Assembly (NCBI GenBank): GCA_017993715.1
Contig: JAGOME010000007.1
Location: forward strand, 1 to 64,000
DNA length: 64,000 nt
Reading direction: 5' to 3'
Source of the DNA: Phycicoccus sp.
GTDB lineage: Bacteria; Actinomycetota; Actinomycetes; Actinomycetales; Dermatophilaceae
Shown here piece after piece: positions 28,442-38,033 of this stretch. How positions within the stretch are numbered: position 1 is the first letter of the stretch; each line of letters starts with the position of its first letter. A program made the translations under genes and the position numbers. The notes beneath the pieces were generated by a model. That model saw only the letters and a program-made list of their open reading frames with translations. It was not told where the DNA came from and did not search any database.

Positions 28442-31024
28442 GTGAAAGCCATCCGTCGGTTCTCGGTTCGTCCCGTACTGCCCGGACGGATTGCCGCCCT
28501 CGACGACCTCGCGATGAACCTGCGCTGGTCCTGGCATCCGCCGATCCGGGACCTGTTCGCGCAGATCGATCCGGCCCGCTGGGCGGCGGTGGGGGAGGAC
28601 CCGGTGGCGATGTTGTCGGCGACGTCTCCAGCGGAGTTGGCGGCCCTGGCTGATGACGAGGGGTTCGTCGCGCGGGTCGATGCCGCGGCCGGCGCGCTGG
28701 AGCGTTACCTCACGGCGGACCGGTGGTATCAGGAGTTCGCGCGCGATGAGCAGGGTGAGGTGCCCGCGGCGATCGCCTACTTCAGTGCGGAGTTCGGCAT
28801 CACGGCTGCCCTGCCGCAATATTCCGGGGGCCTCGGCATACTGGCGGGCGACCACCTCAAGGCCGCCTCGGACATCGGGGTGCCCATTGTCGCGGTCGGG
28901 CTGTTCTACCAGACCGGCTACTTCCGTCAGTCGCTGAACCGGGACGGGTGGCAGGAGGAGACCTACCCCGTCCTGGATCCGGACGGTCTGCCCCTGTCGC
29001 TGGTGCGCACGGCCGAAGGGGTGCCGGTGCTGGTTCGGGTGAGCCTTCCCGGAGGGCGGGTGCTGCACGCTCAGATCTGGCGGGCCCAGGTGGGGCGGGT
29101 CTCGCTGCTGCTGCTCGACTCCGACGTTCATGAGAACGATGACGCGGCCCGTCGCGTGACCGAGCGACTCTACGGCGGCGCCGGCGAGATGCGGCTGCAG
29201 CAGGAGCTGCTCCTCGGGATCGGCGGCGTTCGGGCGTTGCGGGCCTGGTCGCGACTGACCGGCGCGCCAACCCCGGATGCCTACCACTGCAACGAGGGCC
29301 ACGCGGGCTTCCTCGGCATCGAGCGGATCAGCGAACTGGTCACGGGGCAGTATCTGAGCTTTGACGAGGCGCTCCAGGCGGTGCGGGCCGCGACGGTGTT
29401 CACGACTCACACACCCGTCCCGGCCGGTATCGACCGTTTCGACGGGTCGCTCATCGACCTGTACTTCGGGGGCGATGCGGCCCTGCCCGGCATTCCGATC
29501 GATCGATTGCGTGCCCTGGGAGCCGAGTCGTACGACGGCGGCGATCCCGCTGTTTTCAACATGGCGGTCATGGGGCTGCGCCTGGCCGGCCACGCCAACG
29601 GTGTCTCCCGACTGCACGGTGACGTGTCCCGGCAGATGTTCGGGGGCCTGTGGCCCGGGTTTGATGCCGACGAGGTGCCGATCATCTCGATCACCAACGG
29701 TGTGCATGCCCCAACCTGGGTGGATCGCAAGGTCTTTGAGTTGGCGCATACGTTCACCGATGCGCGTGAGCTCGACACGCGGGACTCGTGGGAAGCGATG
29801 GCCGACGTGCCGCGACCGGCCCTCTGGGAGACCAAACGGGCGTTGCGCGAGCAACTCGTCGCGGACGTGCGGGCCCGGGTGCGGTCGTCGTGGCTTGCGC
29901 GGGGAGCAACACCGGCGGAGCTGGGTTGGACCGACTCCATCCTGGATCCGGACGTGTTGACGATCGGCTTTGCTCGCCGGGTGCCGACCTATAAGCGGAT
30001 GACCCTTATGCTCCGCGACCCTGATCGCTTGCGGGCCCTCCTGCTGCACCCCGAGCGCCCGGTGCAGCTCGTCGTCGCGGGCAAAGCCCATCCTGACGAC
30101 GAGACAGGAAAGCAGCTCATCCAGCAGCTGGTGCAGTTCGCCGACGATCCCGCGATCCGGCACCGGATCGTCTTCCTGCCCAACTACGACATCGCCATGG
30201 CCTTGCGGCTGCTGCCCGGATGCGACGTGTGGCTCAACAACCCGTTGCGGCCGTTCGAGGCCTCCGGGACCTCGGGGATGAAGGCGGCGCTCAACGGCGC
30301 GCTGAACCTGTCCATCCTCGACGGCTGGTGGGACGAGTGGTTCGACGGCGCCAACGGCTGGGCCATCCCGACCGCGGACGGGGTCCAGGACGCCCAGCGA
30401 CGTGACGATCTGGAGGCGGCGGCCCTCTATGACCTCATCGAGCAGCAGGTGGCGCCCCGGTTCTATGACGTGGACGAGGACGGGTTGCCGCAGAACTGGA
30501 TGTCGATGATCGTCCACACCGTCACCACGCTTGGTCCCAAGGTGCGGGCGAGTCGGATGGTCCGCGAATACACCGAGCGCCTATATGTGCCCGCTGCCCG
30601 GGCCGGGTGGGCGATGGCGCGAGGGGACTTCGCGGGCGCCAAGGAGTTGGCGACGTATGTGGAGCAGGTCGAGCGGTCGTGGCCCAAGGTGCAGGTCGAC
30701 CACGTCGAGTCGACTGGCGTTGGCGATTCGCCACAGATCGGGGAGACGTTGCATGTCAATGCCTACGTCTCGCTGGACGGGTTGGATCCTGGTGATGTGG
30801 AGGTGCAGGTCGTCTACGGACGGACCTCGCACACCAGCGACGAGCTGTCGGACATCGGGACGATTGCGTTGCGGCACAGCGATGCCTATGAGCATGGTCG
30901 GCATCGGTTCGTGGGGGATCTGCGTCTGGACACAAGTGGATCGTTCGGCTACACGGTGCGGATCCTGCCGCGGCATTCGGGGTTGTCGTCGCCCGCGGAA
31001 CTCGGTTTGGTCGCGACGGCGTAG
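28442..31024 (+). CDS. glgP: Alpha-glucan phosphorylase with N-terminal DUF3417 domain
   Basis: This 860-residue phosphorylase has the short DUF3417 N-terminal domain (KAIRRFSVRPVLPGR, then DLAMNLRWSWHP) and a GT35 body with YFSAEFGI, YSGGLGILAGDHLKAASD, CNEGHAGF and the cofactor lysine in GTSGMKAALNGAL. A C-terminal beta-rich region (residues about 745-860) is typical of this type. It differs strongly from the other glgP here, so the two are not recent duplicates. I prefer GTG at 28442 over GTG at 28433 because family members begin (M)KAIRRF. It is divergent from glgE. Confidence 0.92.
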   Translation: MKAIRRFSVRPVLPGRIAALDDLAMNLRWSWHPPIRDLFAQIDPARWAAVGEDPVAMLSATSPAELAALADDEGFVARVDAAAGALERYLTADRWYQEFARDEQGEVPAAIAYFSAEFGITAALPQYSGGLGILAGDHLKAASDIGVPIVAVGLFYQTGYFRQSLNRDGWQEETYPVLDPDGLPLSLVRTAEGVPVLVRVSLPGGRVLHAQIWRAQVGRVSLLLLDSDVHENDDAARRVTERLYGGAGEMRLQQELLLGIGGVRALRAWSRLTGAPTPDAYHCNEGHAGFLGIERISELVTGQYLSFDEALQAVRAATVFTTHTPVPAGIDRFDGSLIDLYFGGDAALPGIPIDRLRALGAESYDGGDPAVFNMAVMGLRLAGHANGVSRLHGDVSRQMFGGLWPGFDADEVPIISITNGVHAPTWVDRKVFELAHTFTDARELDTRDSWEAMADVPRPALWETKRALREQLVADVRARVRSSWLARGATPAELGWTDSILDPDVLTIGFARRVPTYKRMTLMLRDPDRLRALLLHPERPVQLVVAGKAHPDDETGKQLIQQLVQFADDPAIRHRIVFLPNYDIAMALRLLPGCDVWLNNPLRPFEASGTSGMKAALNGALNLSILDGWWDEWFDGANGWAIPTADGVQDAQRRDDLEAAALYDLIEQQVAPRFYDVDEDGLPQNWMSMIVHTVTTLGPKVRASRMVREYTERLYVPAARAGWAMARGDFAGAKELATYVEQVERSWPKVQVDHVESTGVGDSPQIGETLHVNAYVSLDGLDPGDVEVQVVYGRTSHTSDELSDIGTIALRHSDAYEHGRHRFVGDLRLDTSGSFGYTVRILPRHSGLSSPAELGLVATA

Positions 31025-31091
31025 GCGGCGGGATCGGGGTGTCAGCCCGCCGGTCTCCGCACGGGATCGATCCTGCGCCTGAGCCCCTCCG

Positions 31092-33428
31092 CTAGAACGG
31101 GGGCGGGCCTTGTCCGGGTGGTCGCGGATCGTTGGCCGGGAAGTAGGACAGGGCGGGGACGGCCATGATGACCTCGACGCGCGCATCCCCGTGGTCGGCC
31201 CGATCGCCGTGATTGCGGCGGCAACCGCGGGCGGCGCCAGCACCGTTGCCGGCTGCTTTGGCGCCGCCCGCACCGGCGCCGCCCGCGCCGGTGGCGCCGG
31301 CGACGAGAAGATGCTCGACGTGGTACTCGAGCGGACTGAATCGTCCCCGCCGGTCGCAGCGGGTGAGCCCCGCTTGGGCCCCAACCACCCCGAGGGGAGC
31401 CTGGGCGGAACCGGGTCTGGGACTGCTCGCGGAGGTGCCCACGGGACTGGACGTGGAAGAGCCCCTGGGGCTGGTCATGGGCGCGCTCATGGCTGTCGGA
31501 CTGGGCATGGGCAGAGTGATCCCGTGCAAGTGATCCAGGGGCGCAGTGGTGAGCGTCCTGCCGGTGGGGGTGGTCCACGTCGCCACCGCTGTGTCGGGAT
31601 CGAGACGATAGCGCCACCTCATCAGGGTCTTGAGGCGGTGGTGTCGTCGACACAAGGCGGCGAGATTGCGCGGGGTGGTGCGACCCGTGGGCCACGGCTC
31701 GGTGTGGTCGAGATCGGCGTGGACGGCGGGTTGGGTGCAGCCGGGGAATCGGCAGCGGCCATCTCGGGCGCGAACGAACATCGCCATCGCCACCCCTGGC
31801 CGATACCTCGCGGAGCTCAACGTGTCCTCGGGATCGGTCAGGGCGCCGGAAACCGGGTCGCACAGGACGGTGTGCGTCGCCGTTGGCAAGGCGTCGCGCG
31901 GGAGCAGGATCGGGGACAGCCCCGTCACGGTGGTCGTGACTTCGATGAGTTGGTTCTCCGCGCTGGTCGCGGCCTCATCACCCGACGTGGTCGCGGCCTC
32001 CTCACCCGGCGGGGCTGCCGGTCGCCCCGTGGCTCGTCGGCGAGCCGGTCGGGGCAGCCGGACCAGGGCGGCGCGGGGGCCGGCACCCACGATCGCGTCG
32101 GTGCCGCCCGTGGAGTCGCAGGATGCGCCCTCCGCGGGGTCAACCGGCGCTAGGTGGGGATGGACTGGGTCGCCGCCGCGCGAGAAGTCGCAGGATGCGC
32201 CCTCTGCGGGGTCAACCGGCGCTGGCTGGGGAGTGACCGGGTCGCCGCTACTCGGATCGGGTCCGCGCCCTCGGTCCGGGGGAATCCCGCTCGACTCGGT
32301 GGGCCAAGCGGGCTGGCCGGGGGTGGCGGGCAGGGTGGCGATGACCGTGGTGGTGACCGTTGCGCTGCCGGTGACCAGATCGAGGAGGGCATGGGCCCGG
32401 GCACGCTCCAGGGTGGAGTGTCGATCCTGGTCGCGATACTGCCGAGCCAGGGCGTCGATGGCGGCCCAGGCGGGCAGGGCGTCGCCGGCGGGCAGATGCG
32501 CGGTCCACGTGTCCAGGCCGGGCTCGCGGGCGTCGCGGGTCAACCCAGTCTTGGCAATGGCTGCGGTGTAGCGCTCCTGCAGGACCTCCGGGCAGAGATC
32601 GGCTTGCAGCCGCCGGATCCGACGGCGCAGCCCCGGTCCCGTGTCCGATGCCAGGTGCGGGTCAAGGCGGTCCAGGATGACCGCGGCAGCCTCGGCTGGT
32701 GTGCCGTCCAGCTCAGAGGCCACGACCCAGGCGCGGTAGGCATCAATCCGGCCCAGGCTTAGGGCCTGGTGGATCCGGCCCAGACCAGTCCGGATGGCGA
32801 CGGTCCAGGACGAGCCCAGGCCACCGAACTGCACGAGCGGCGGCTCCGCGTCGGCGAAGCCCGGGTCCGGCTCGGTCACGTCGACGTGATCCCCCTCCGC
32901 GTCGAGAGCCTCGTCTAGTGTCGAACCCAGCGACTCGTCGAGGCCAGCCTCACGAGGCTCGGTTGTCGAAGCGCCGCAGGTTGCGGAGTCGTGCATGCTC
33001 ACCGTGTGGTCGATGGCCCAGGAGGTAGCCAGGTCGACCCGGTTGCTCGCGTAACGGCGGGTCATGCCGGTCGCTGTCGCGACCAGGTCCACCCCGTCAT
33101 CGGAGACGAACCCCAGCCCGCGGGAACCGCACATCCATTCGCCGGTCTCGACCGCATAGCCGTCGAAGGAGACCAGGCGAGCGATGGCGGCATCCTGGGC
33201 TCCGGTGACCATGTTGATCACCTGTTGGCAGCCCGCGACGAGGTCGGAGAACTCGATCTGGGACAGGGCGTGCGGGGACACCGAGCACGCGGCAACCAGG
33301 TCGCGGGCGGCTGCCCGAGCGCGGGCCACCACCACCGTCGGATCGACCCGGGGAGAATCCGAGCCGGCTGGAGCGGGGGCGGCGACACGCCAAGGCATCG
33401 TGGCCGCCAACCGTGACGAATGGTCCAT
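31092..33428 (-). CDS. DUF222/HNH endonuclease (13E12 repeat family)
   Basis: This 778-residue protein has an N-terminal DUF222 region (FSDLVAGCQQVINMVTGAQD) and a C-terminal HNH nuclease domain with CRFPGCTQPAVHADLDHTEP and AALCRRHHRLKTL, in which the cysteines and histidines bind zinc and metal. The family is multi-copy in actinobacteria; its biology is poorly known and possibly mobile. It is longer than the usual 400-500 residues, because of a low-complexity middle (about residues 395-520) with tandem PVDPAEGASCD and EEAATTSGDEAATS repeats, and a Gly/Ala-rich tail. GGGAG precedes the ATG. Confidence 0.85.
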   Translation of the reverse strand: MDHSSRLAATMPWRVAAPAPAGSDSPRVDPTVVVARARAAARDLVAACSVSPHALSQIEFSDLVAGCQQVINMVTGAQDAAIARLVSFDGYAVETGEWMCGSRGLGFVSDDGVDLVATATGMTRRYASNRVDLATSWAIDHTVSMHDSATCGASTTEPREAGLDESLGSTLDEALDAEGDHVDVTEPDPGFADAEPPLVQFGGLGSSWTVAIRTGLGRIHQALSLGRIDAYRAWVVASELDGTPAEAAAVILDRLDPHLASDTGPGLRRRIRRLQADLCPEVLQERYTAAIAKTGLTRDAREPGLDTWTAHLPAGDALPAWAAIDALARQYRDQDRHSTLERARAHALLDLVTGSATVTTTVIATLPATPGQPAWPTESSGIPPDRGRGPDPSSGDPVTPQPAPVDPAEGASCDFSRGGDPVHPHLAPVDPAEGASCDSTGGTDAIVGAGPRAALVRLPRPARRRATGRPAAPPGEEAATTSGDEAATSAENQLIEVTTTVTGLSPILLPRDALPTATHTVLCDPVSGALTDPEDTLSSARYRPGVAMAMFVRARDGRCRFPGCTQPAVHADLDHTEPWPTGRTTPRNLAALCRRHHRLKTLMRWRYRLDPDTAVATWTTPTGRTLTTAPLDHLHGITLPMPSPTAMSAPMTSPRGSSTSSPVGTSASSPRPGSAQAPLGVVGAQAGLTRCDRRGRFSPLEYHVEHLLVAGATGAGGAGAGGAKAAGNGAGAARGCRRNHGDRADHGDARVEVIMAVPALSYFPANDPRPPGQGPPPF
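32114..32223. repeat. In-frame 38-bp direct repeat inside the DUF222/HNH gene
   Basis: The 38-bp stretch at 32114-32151 recurs at 32186-32223 with a single C/T difference. The offset is 72 bp (24 codons), so the reading frame is kept and the peptide PVDPAEGASCD appears twice. This is a likely site of slippage-driven length variation. Confidence 0.8.
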
Positions 33429-33567
33429 GACGCTCCCCTCTCCGAGTCGAAACGTTGCCCTCAGTCTATTCGAACAGAATCTCGAACACAAGGAGACTGG
33501 GAGGCAATTTCCGTTGCCGCAGAACGGCATTCGACGAATGTGGACCTCGTCTCGCACCCCCTGATTC

Positions 33568-33606
33568 GAGGTAAAAGACGAGCCCCATCGATGCGGCTTT
33601 TACCTC
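33568..33606 (-). terminator. Hairpin downstream of the MFS exporter
   Basis: GAGGTAAAAG at 33568-33577 pairs perfectly with CTTTTACCTC at 33597-33606, 11 bp past the exporter's stop on the minus strand. The AT-rich base of the stem is unusual for this genome and gives a short U-run in that transcript. Confidence 0.55.
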
Positions 33607-33616
33607 CAATCGAGAG

Positions 33617-35194
33617 TCAGTCGCGGGAGTGGCCGGCGTCCGACGGCAGGCGCAGCGTGGCCAGCAAGCCGATGAGGAGGAATGCCGCCGCCGACAAGGT
33701 CGTCACCCGCGAGGCCGCGATCATCGCGTCCGTGGCGGCCGCGGCAACCGCCTCCTGACCGGGAGTCTGTTGCAGCCCAGCGATCGCGACGCCCGCGGAG
33801 TCGCTCACGGCCGACGTGACCTTGTCGACGGCCTCGGTCGGCAGTCCCAAGCTCTCCAGCTCGCTGCGGGTGCGCGAGGCCAACTGATGCAGGAGCAGCC
33901 CACCCAAGGCGGCCACGCCCAGAGCCGAGCCCAACTGGCGCACCGTCGACTGCAGCCCGGAGGCCTGGCCGGACTCCTCCACCGGCACGTCGGACAACAG
34001 CAGTGAGGTCAGCTGCGCCGTGGCAAAGCCGACGCCGAACCCATAGAGGAACAGCCACGCCTTCAAGGCCCACGAACTCACGTCGGTCGAGAACGACAGG
34101 GCGACACCAGCCACGGCCACCGCCTCGAGCCCGAGGCCGATCTGCACGATGGTGCGTTGGCTCAGACGCTTGGTCAGGGCGGGCAGGATGCCGGAACTGA
34201 GGAACGTCCCGGCGGCCAGGAAGACGATGATCCACCCGGTGCCGAGCGCGTCATACCCCAGCGCGCCCTGGAGTAGCAGCGGCAACGTGAACAGCAGCCC
34301 GAACTCGCCCAGCGCCACGATGAGGGCGGCGACCGTGCCCGCGCTGAACGTCGGAATCCGGAAGAGCGTGAGGTCGATCAGCACGGGGCGACCAGAGGCT
34401 GCCCGACGGCCCTCGTGCCAGATCAAGGCGATGACCGAGAGCACGGCAGCCCCCAGCACCAACGGAATCGGGGAAAGGGACCCGTCGGACTGATGGATCC
34501 AGCCATAGGTCTGTGCCTCGATGAGACCGAAGACGAGCCCTCCCATGCCGACACTCACCAGGGCGATCGCGACGTAGTCACCGCTCGGCATCGCGTGGGC
34601 ATCCTTGGTCTCGGGCACCACCGTGAGCAGTCCGACGAGGACCAGAATGCCGACGGGGATGTTGAGCCAGAAGGCCCACCGCCACGACACCTCGGTCGCG
34701 AGCCAGCCGCCGAGCAGCGGGCCCACCGCGGCCATGCCCCCGATGGCCGAGCCATAGACCGCGAAGGCAATAACCCTGGCCCGCCCGATAAACATCGCGT
34801 TGAGTGTCGACAGCGCCGACGGCATGATCATCGCCGCGCCCACGCCCTGGACGAGACGGGCGCCGATGAGCATGGGCCCGTTGACCGACAACCCGGCAAC
34901 GACCGATGCGGCGCCGAAGATCGCCATGCCGATGGCAAAGATGCGCCGCCGTCCGATGATGTCGCCGACCCGTCCGACGGTAATGAGGAGGGCGGCAAAG
35001 ACGAGCGAGTAGACGGCATTCATCCACTGGGCCTCGGTCGCGGTCAGCGAGAGGTCCTCGATCACGACCGGGAGCGCGACGTTGACGATCGTCGCATCCA
35101 TGATCACCAGGCTGACGCCGAAGGCGATGGAGAGCAGCGCGGGCCAGTGAACCCGCTCGGTCGGCATGGTCGATGGGGGGCTCGCGGTCGTCAT
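33617..35194 (-). CDS. DHA2-type MFS drug exporter (EmrB/QacA family)
   Basis: This 525-residue protein has about 14 membrane helices. It carries the DHA2 signature LVIMDATIVNVALPVVIEDL in helix 1, the MFS motif GRVGDIIGRRR between helices 2 and 3, and PSALSTLNAMF and GPLLGGWLATEVSWRWAFWL in helices 4-5. It should export toxic organic compounds by proton antiport. Start ATG 35194 is tentative; ATG 35167 is nine codons inside. A perfect palindromic operator lies 11 bp upstream and a TetR regulator is divergent, so substrate-induced derepression is likely. Confidence 0.88.
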   Translation of the reverse strand: MTTASPPSTMPTERVHWPALLSIAFGVSLVIMDATIVNVALPVVIEDLSLTATEAQWMNAVYSLVFAALLITVGRVGDIIGRRRIFAIGMAIFGAASVVAGLSVNGPMLIGARLVQGVGAAMIMPSALSTLNAMFIGRARVIAFAVYGSAIGGMAAVGPLLGGWLATEVSWRWAFWLNIPVGILVLVGLLTVVPETKDAHAMPSGDYVAIALVSVGMGGLVFGLIEAQTYGWIHQSDGSLSPIPLVLGAAVLSVIALIWHEGRRAASGRPVLIDLTLFRIPTFSAGTVAALIVALGEFGLLFTLPLLLQGALGYDALGTGWIIVFLAAGTFLSSGILPALTKRLSQRTIVQIGLGLEAVAVAGVALSFSTDVSSWALKAWLFLYGFGVGFATAQLTSLLLSDVPVEESGQASGLQSTVRQLGSALGVAALGGLLLHQLASRTRSELESLGLPTEAVDKVTSAVSDSAGVAIAGLQQTPGQEAVAAAATDAMIAASRVTTLSAAAFLLIGLLATLRLPSDAGHSRD

Positions 35195-35204
35195 GCTCCG
35201 GATG

Positions 35205-35226
35205 TTATCGACACCAGTGTCGATAA
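35205..35226. promoter_or_regulatory. TetR-type operator between exporter and regulator
   Basis: TTATCGACAC-CA-GTGTCGATAA is a perfect palindrome with 10-bp arms. It sits 11 bp before the exporter start and 31 bp before the regulator start, ideally placed to control both. Confidence 0.8.
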
Positions 35227-35257
35227 AACGTCCCGTTCGGATGAAACACTGGGCGGT

Positions 35258-35836
35258 ATGCCTCGGATCATGGTCGACTCGGTCGCTGAGCATCATGCGC
35301 TGCGACGGCAAGGCATCCTCGACGCCGCCGTGGACGTGCTCGGGGAGGACGGGATCCAGGCCGTCACTCCGGCGGCCGTGGCGGCCCGCACTGGCCTGGC
35401 GCGCAACAGCATTTATCAGTACCACCCCTCAACGGGCGCCTTGGTTGCCGCCGCCGTCGAGGAGGCCTTCCGGCGGGCGCTCGCTGAGGTCGCGGTCCGC
35501 GTGTCACCTGACACGGATGCCTCCCAGCGGCTCCACGGCTGGATCACCGCGGGCCTGAATGCCGCCGTGAGCGGGCATGCCGTGTGGCGCGCCGAGGGCG
35601 CGGACCTCCCGCAGGAGTGTCATCAACGGGTCGTCGAACTGCACACCCAGCTGCAGACGCCACTCGTCGATGCCTTGACCGAACTGGCTTGGCCCGAGCC
35701 GAAGTCCATGGCCGAGCTCGTCGCCGGGCTGGTCCGGGCCGGCGCAGATCAGGTCCGCCGAGGGGACGAGGTCGACGCCGTTGTCGACCGCATCGTGACC
35801 CTCCTGCCCGGTCAGGTCGGATCGGTCACCGCGTAG
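35258..35836 (+). CDS. TetR-family transcriptional regulator
   Basis: This 192-residue protein has an N-terminal helix-turn-helix (RRQGILDAAVDVLGEDGIQA, then VTPAAVAARTGLARNSIYQY) and a ligand-binding C-terminal region containing WITAGLNAAVSGHAVWRAEG. Its divergent position and the shared palindrome make it the probable repressor of the MFS exporter and of itself. Its last 25 bases overlap, antisense, the 3' end of glgX. Confidence 0.88.
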   Translation: MPRIMVDSVAEHHALRRQGILDAAVDVLGEDGIQAVTPAAVAARTGLARNSIYQYHPSTGALVAAAVEEAFRRALAEVAVRVSPDTDASQRLHGWITAGLNAAVSGHAVWRAEGADLPQECHQRVVELHTQLQTPLVDALTELAWPEPKSMAELVAGLVRAGADQVRRGDEVDAVVDRIVTLLPGQVGSVTA

Positions 35837-37998
35837 ACCTGGATGGTTCGGGGCGCGACCGCCGTGGGACCAGGACGAACAGGCTCCCCAGCAGGCTGCG
35901 GTCGCTCCCAGGTGCTGTCCCACACGAGCGTGTAGGCGCTGACACCCGGGGCGCTCGGCAACGTCACCGACGCGTCGTCATCGGTCTGCAGGACAACGAG
36001 GACGGACTCGCCTCCCAACCAGGCGCCGTTGACGAGCATCTGGAGCGTGTGCAGGTGCGGGTCTCCCCACTGCTGCACCATGGGCTCGCCGGCAGCGTCG
36101 TACCAGGCCAGATCGACCGATCCGTCCTCGTGCACCGGCTCACCCTCAGCCCAAGTGCGTTGTCGCAGAGCGGGAAAGCGCCGCCGCAGCGCCAGGAGAT
36201 GCCTTGTCGTCGCATGCAAGTCGGCCTGCCACGGCTCCCAGGACCAGTCGAACCACGAGATCTCGTTGTCCTGGCAGTAGGGGTTGTTGTTGCCGCCCTG
36301 ACTGCGTCCGAACTCGTCGCCACCGTTGATCATGGGAATGCCCGCAGAGAGCAGGAGGCTCGCCATCACGTGCCGCATCGCCCGGCGTCGGCGCGCGAGG
36401 ATCTGCTCGTCGTCGGTCGCGCCCTCAACGCCGTGGTTCCAGGAGGAGTTGTTGTCCGACCCGTCTCGGTTTCCTTCCCCGTTGGCGCCGTTGTGTTTCC
36501 GGTCGAATGCCGTGAGGTCGGCGACCGTGAAGCCGTCGTGCGCGGCGACGAAGTTCACCGACGCTGTCGGCCCTCGGTCGTGGCGGCCAAACAGGTCACG
36601 CGACCCCGCGAGCCGGGTCGCCACATCCTGCAGTCCATGGGTGGCGTCGCCGTGGTCGAGGTTGCGTTGGTCGGTCAGCCAGAGCTGCCGAATGGCGTCG
36701 CGATAGCGGTCGTTCCACTCGCTGAAGGGCGGTGGGAACTGTCCTGTCCGCCAGCCGTGCATGCCCACATCCCAGGGCTCCGCGATGAGTTTGACCTGCG
36801 AGAGAACCGGATCGGTGCGCAGGGCGACGAGGAAAGGGTGGTCGGGATCGTATTCGTCGCCGCGACCCCGGCCGAGAGCCACCGCGAGGTCGAAGCGGAA
36901 ACCGTCGACGTGATAGTCCAGGACCCACCGGCGCAGGCTGTCCAAGACCATCCGACAGACGATCGGATGTCGCAGATCCAACGTGTTGCCGCATCCGGTG
37001 ACATCGATGTCGCGGCCCCGCTCGTCGAGGCGGTAGTAGGCGCGGTTATCCAGCCCGCGGAACGACAACGTGGCGCCGGTCCGGTCCTGCTCGGCGGTGT
37101 GGTTGTAGACCACATCGAGGATGACCTCGATCCCGGCCTGATGGAGCAGTTTGACCATGCCTTTGAACTCGTCGACGACGCCCTGGGGATCGGTGGCGGC
37201 GGCATACGGAGCGTGCGGCGCGTGAAAGCCGAGGGTGTTGTACCCCCAGTGGTTGGTCATGCCCCGCAGGACCAGATGGGGTTCGCTGGTGAAGGCATGA
37301 ACGGGCAGCAGCTCCACGGCCGTGATCCCGAGGTCGGTGAGATACGCAACGGTCGCCGGGTGGGCGAGCGCGGCATACGTCCCCCGCAGGTTTTCCGGAA
37401 TGCCGGGGAGCCGCTTGGTGAGGTTGACGACGTGCGTCTCGTAGAGGACCGACGCGCTGCGGCTAATGCCAGGCGGGGCATCGTCGCCCCAGTCGAATGC
37501 GTCGTTGATGACCACGCTCCGGGGCATGGCCGCCGCGCTGTCCAACTCGCTGCGCGTCTCCCCGTCGCTCACCCAGGTGGCGGGATCGACCTCGGCGCCG
37601 TAGATCTCCGGACCCCAACGCACCGGTCCTTCGATGGCCTTGGCATACGGGTCCATGAGCAGCTTGTGCGGGTTGTGGCGCAGACCCTCGCCCGGAGACC
37701 ACGCGCCGTCGACCCGGAAGGCGTAACGGGTGCCTGGGCCGACGTCGGGGACGAAGCCGAACCACCAGCCGAACGCGCGCTCGCGCAGGGGGACCCGGCG
37801 CTCGCTCGCGCCCTCGGTGTCCCCGGCCTCGAAGAGGCAGAGCAGGACCGAGTCGGCGTGGCCGGCGTAGACGCAGACATCGGCGCCACCCTCGACGAGG
37901 GTGACACCGGGGGCCGGCGGCAGGTCGCGGCCAAGGGGCAGGGGAGCGTCGGTCTGGGCGGTGGAGGCAGGCAAGGCGGCGTGGCCATGAGGTGGCAT
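35812..37998 (-). CDS. glgX: Glycogen debranching enzyme GlgX (isoamylase type)
   Basis: This 728-residue GH13_11 enzyme hydrolyses alpha-1,6 branches left by phosphorylase. It has an N-terminal CBM48-like domain (FGWWFGFVPDVGPGTRYAFR), HNPHKLLMDPYA, the nucleophile Asp in DGFRFDLAVALGRG, the acid/base Glu in LIAEPWDVG and the Asp in FVAAHDGFTVADL. It works with the two phosphorylases and Pgm in glucan breakdown. It is divergent from the YbjN-like gene (35 bp). Confidence 0.93.
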   Translation of the reverse strand: MPPHGHAALPASTAQTDAPLPLGRDLPPAPGVTLVEGGADVCVYAGHADSVLLCLFEAGDTEGASERRVPLRERAFGWWFGFVPDVGPGTRYAFRVDGAWSPGEGLRHNPHKLLMDPYAKAIEGPVRWGPEIYGAEVDPATWVSDGETRSELDSAAAMPRSVVINDAFDWGDDAPPGISRSASVLYETHVVNLTKRLPGIPENLRGTYAALAHPATVAYLTDLGITAVELLPVHAFTSEPHLVLRGMTNHWGYNTLGFHAPHAPYAAATDPQGVVDEFKGMVKLLHQAGIEVILDVVYNHTAEQDRTGATLSFRGLDNRAYYRLDERGRDIDVTGCGNTLDLRHPIVCRMVLDSLRRWVLDYHVDGFRFDLAVALGRGRGDEYDPDHPFLVALRTDPVLSQVKLIAEPWDVGMHGWRTGQFPPPFSEWNDRYRDAIRQLWLTDQRNLDHGDATHGLQDVATRLAGSRDLFGRHDRGPTASVNFVAAHDGFTVADLTAFDRKHNGANGEGNRDGSDNNSSWNHGVEGATDDEQILARRRRAMRHVMASLLLSAGIPMINGGDEFGRSQGGNNNPYCQDNEISWFDWSWEPWQADLHATTRHLLALRRRFPALRQRTWAEGEPVHEDGSVDLAWYDAAGEPMVQQWGDPHLHTLQMLVNGAWLGGESVLVVLQTDDDASVTLPSAPGVSAYTLVWDSTWERPQPAGEPVRPGPTAVAPRTIQVYAVTDPT

Positions 37999-38033
37999 GG
38001 AGGCAAACCTAGCGAGCCGGATACCGTGGACCC

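Noticed and set aside
31110..32153. Gly/Arg-rich open frame antisense to the DUF222/HNH gene.
   Set aside because: Its repeats are the reverse image of the linker repeats; there is no protein signature.
31092..33428. The DUF222/HNH gene as part of an intact mobile element.
   Set aside because: I found no flanking inverted repeats, target duplication, transposase or integrase; only the family association remains.
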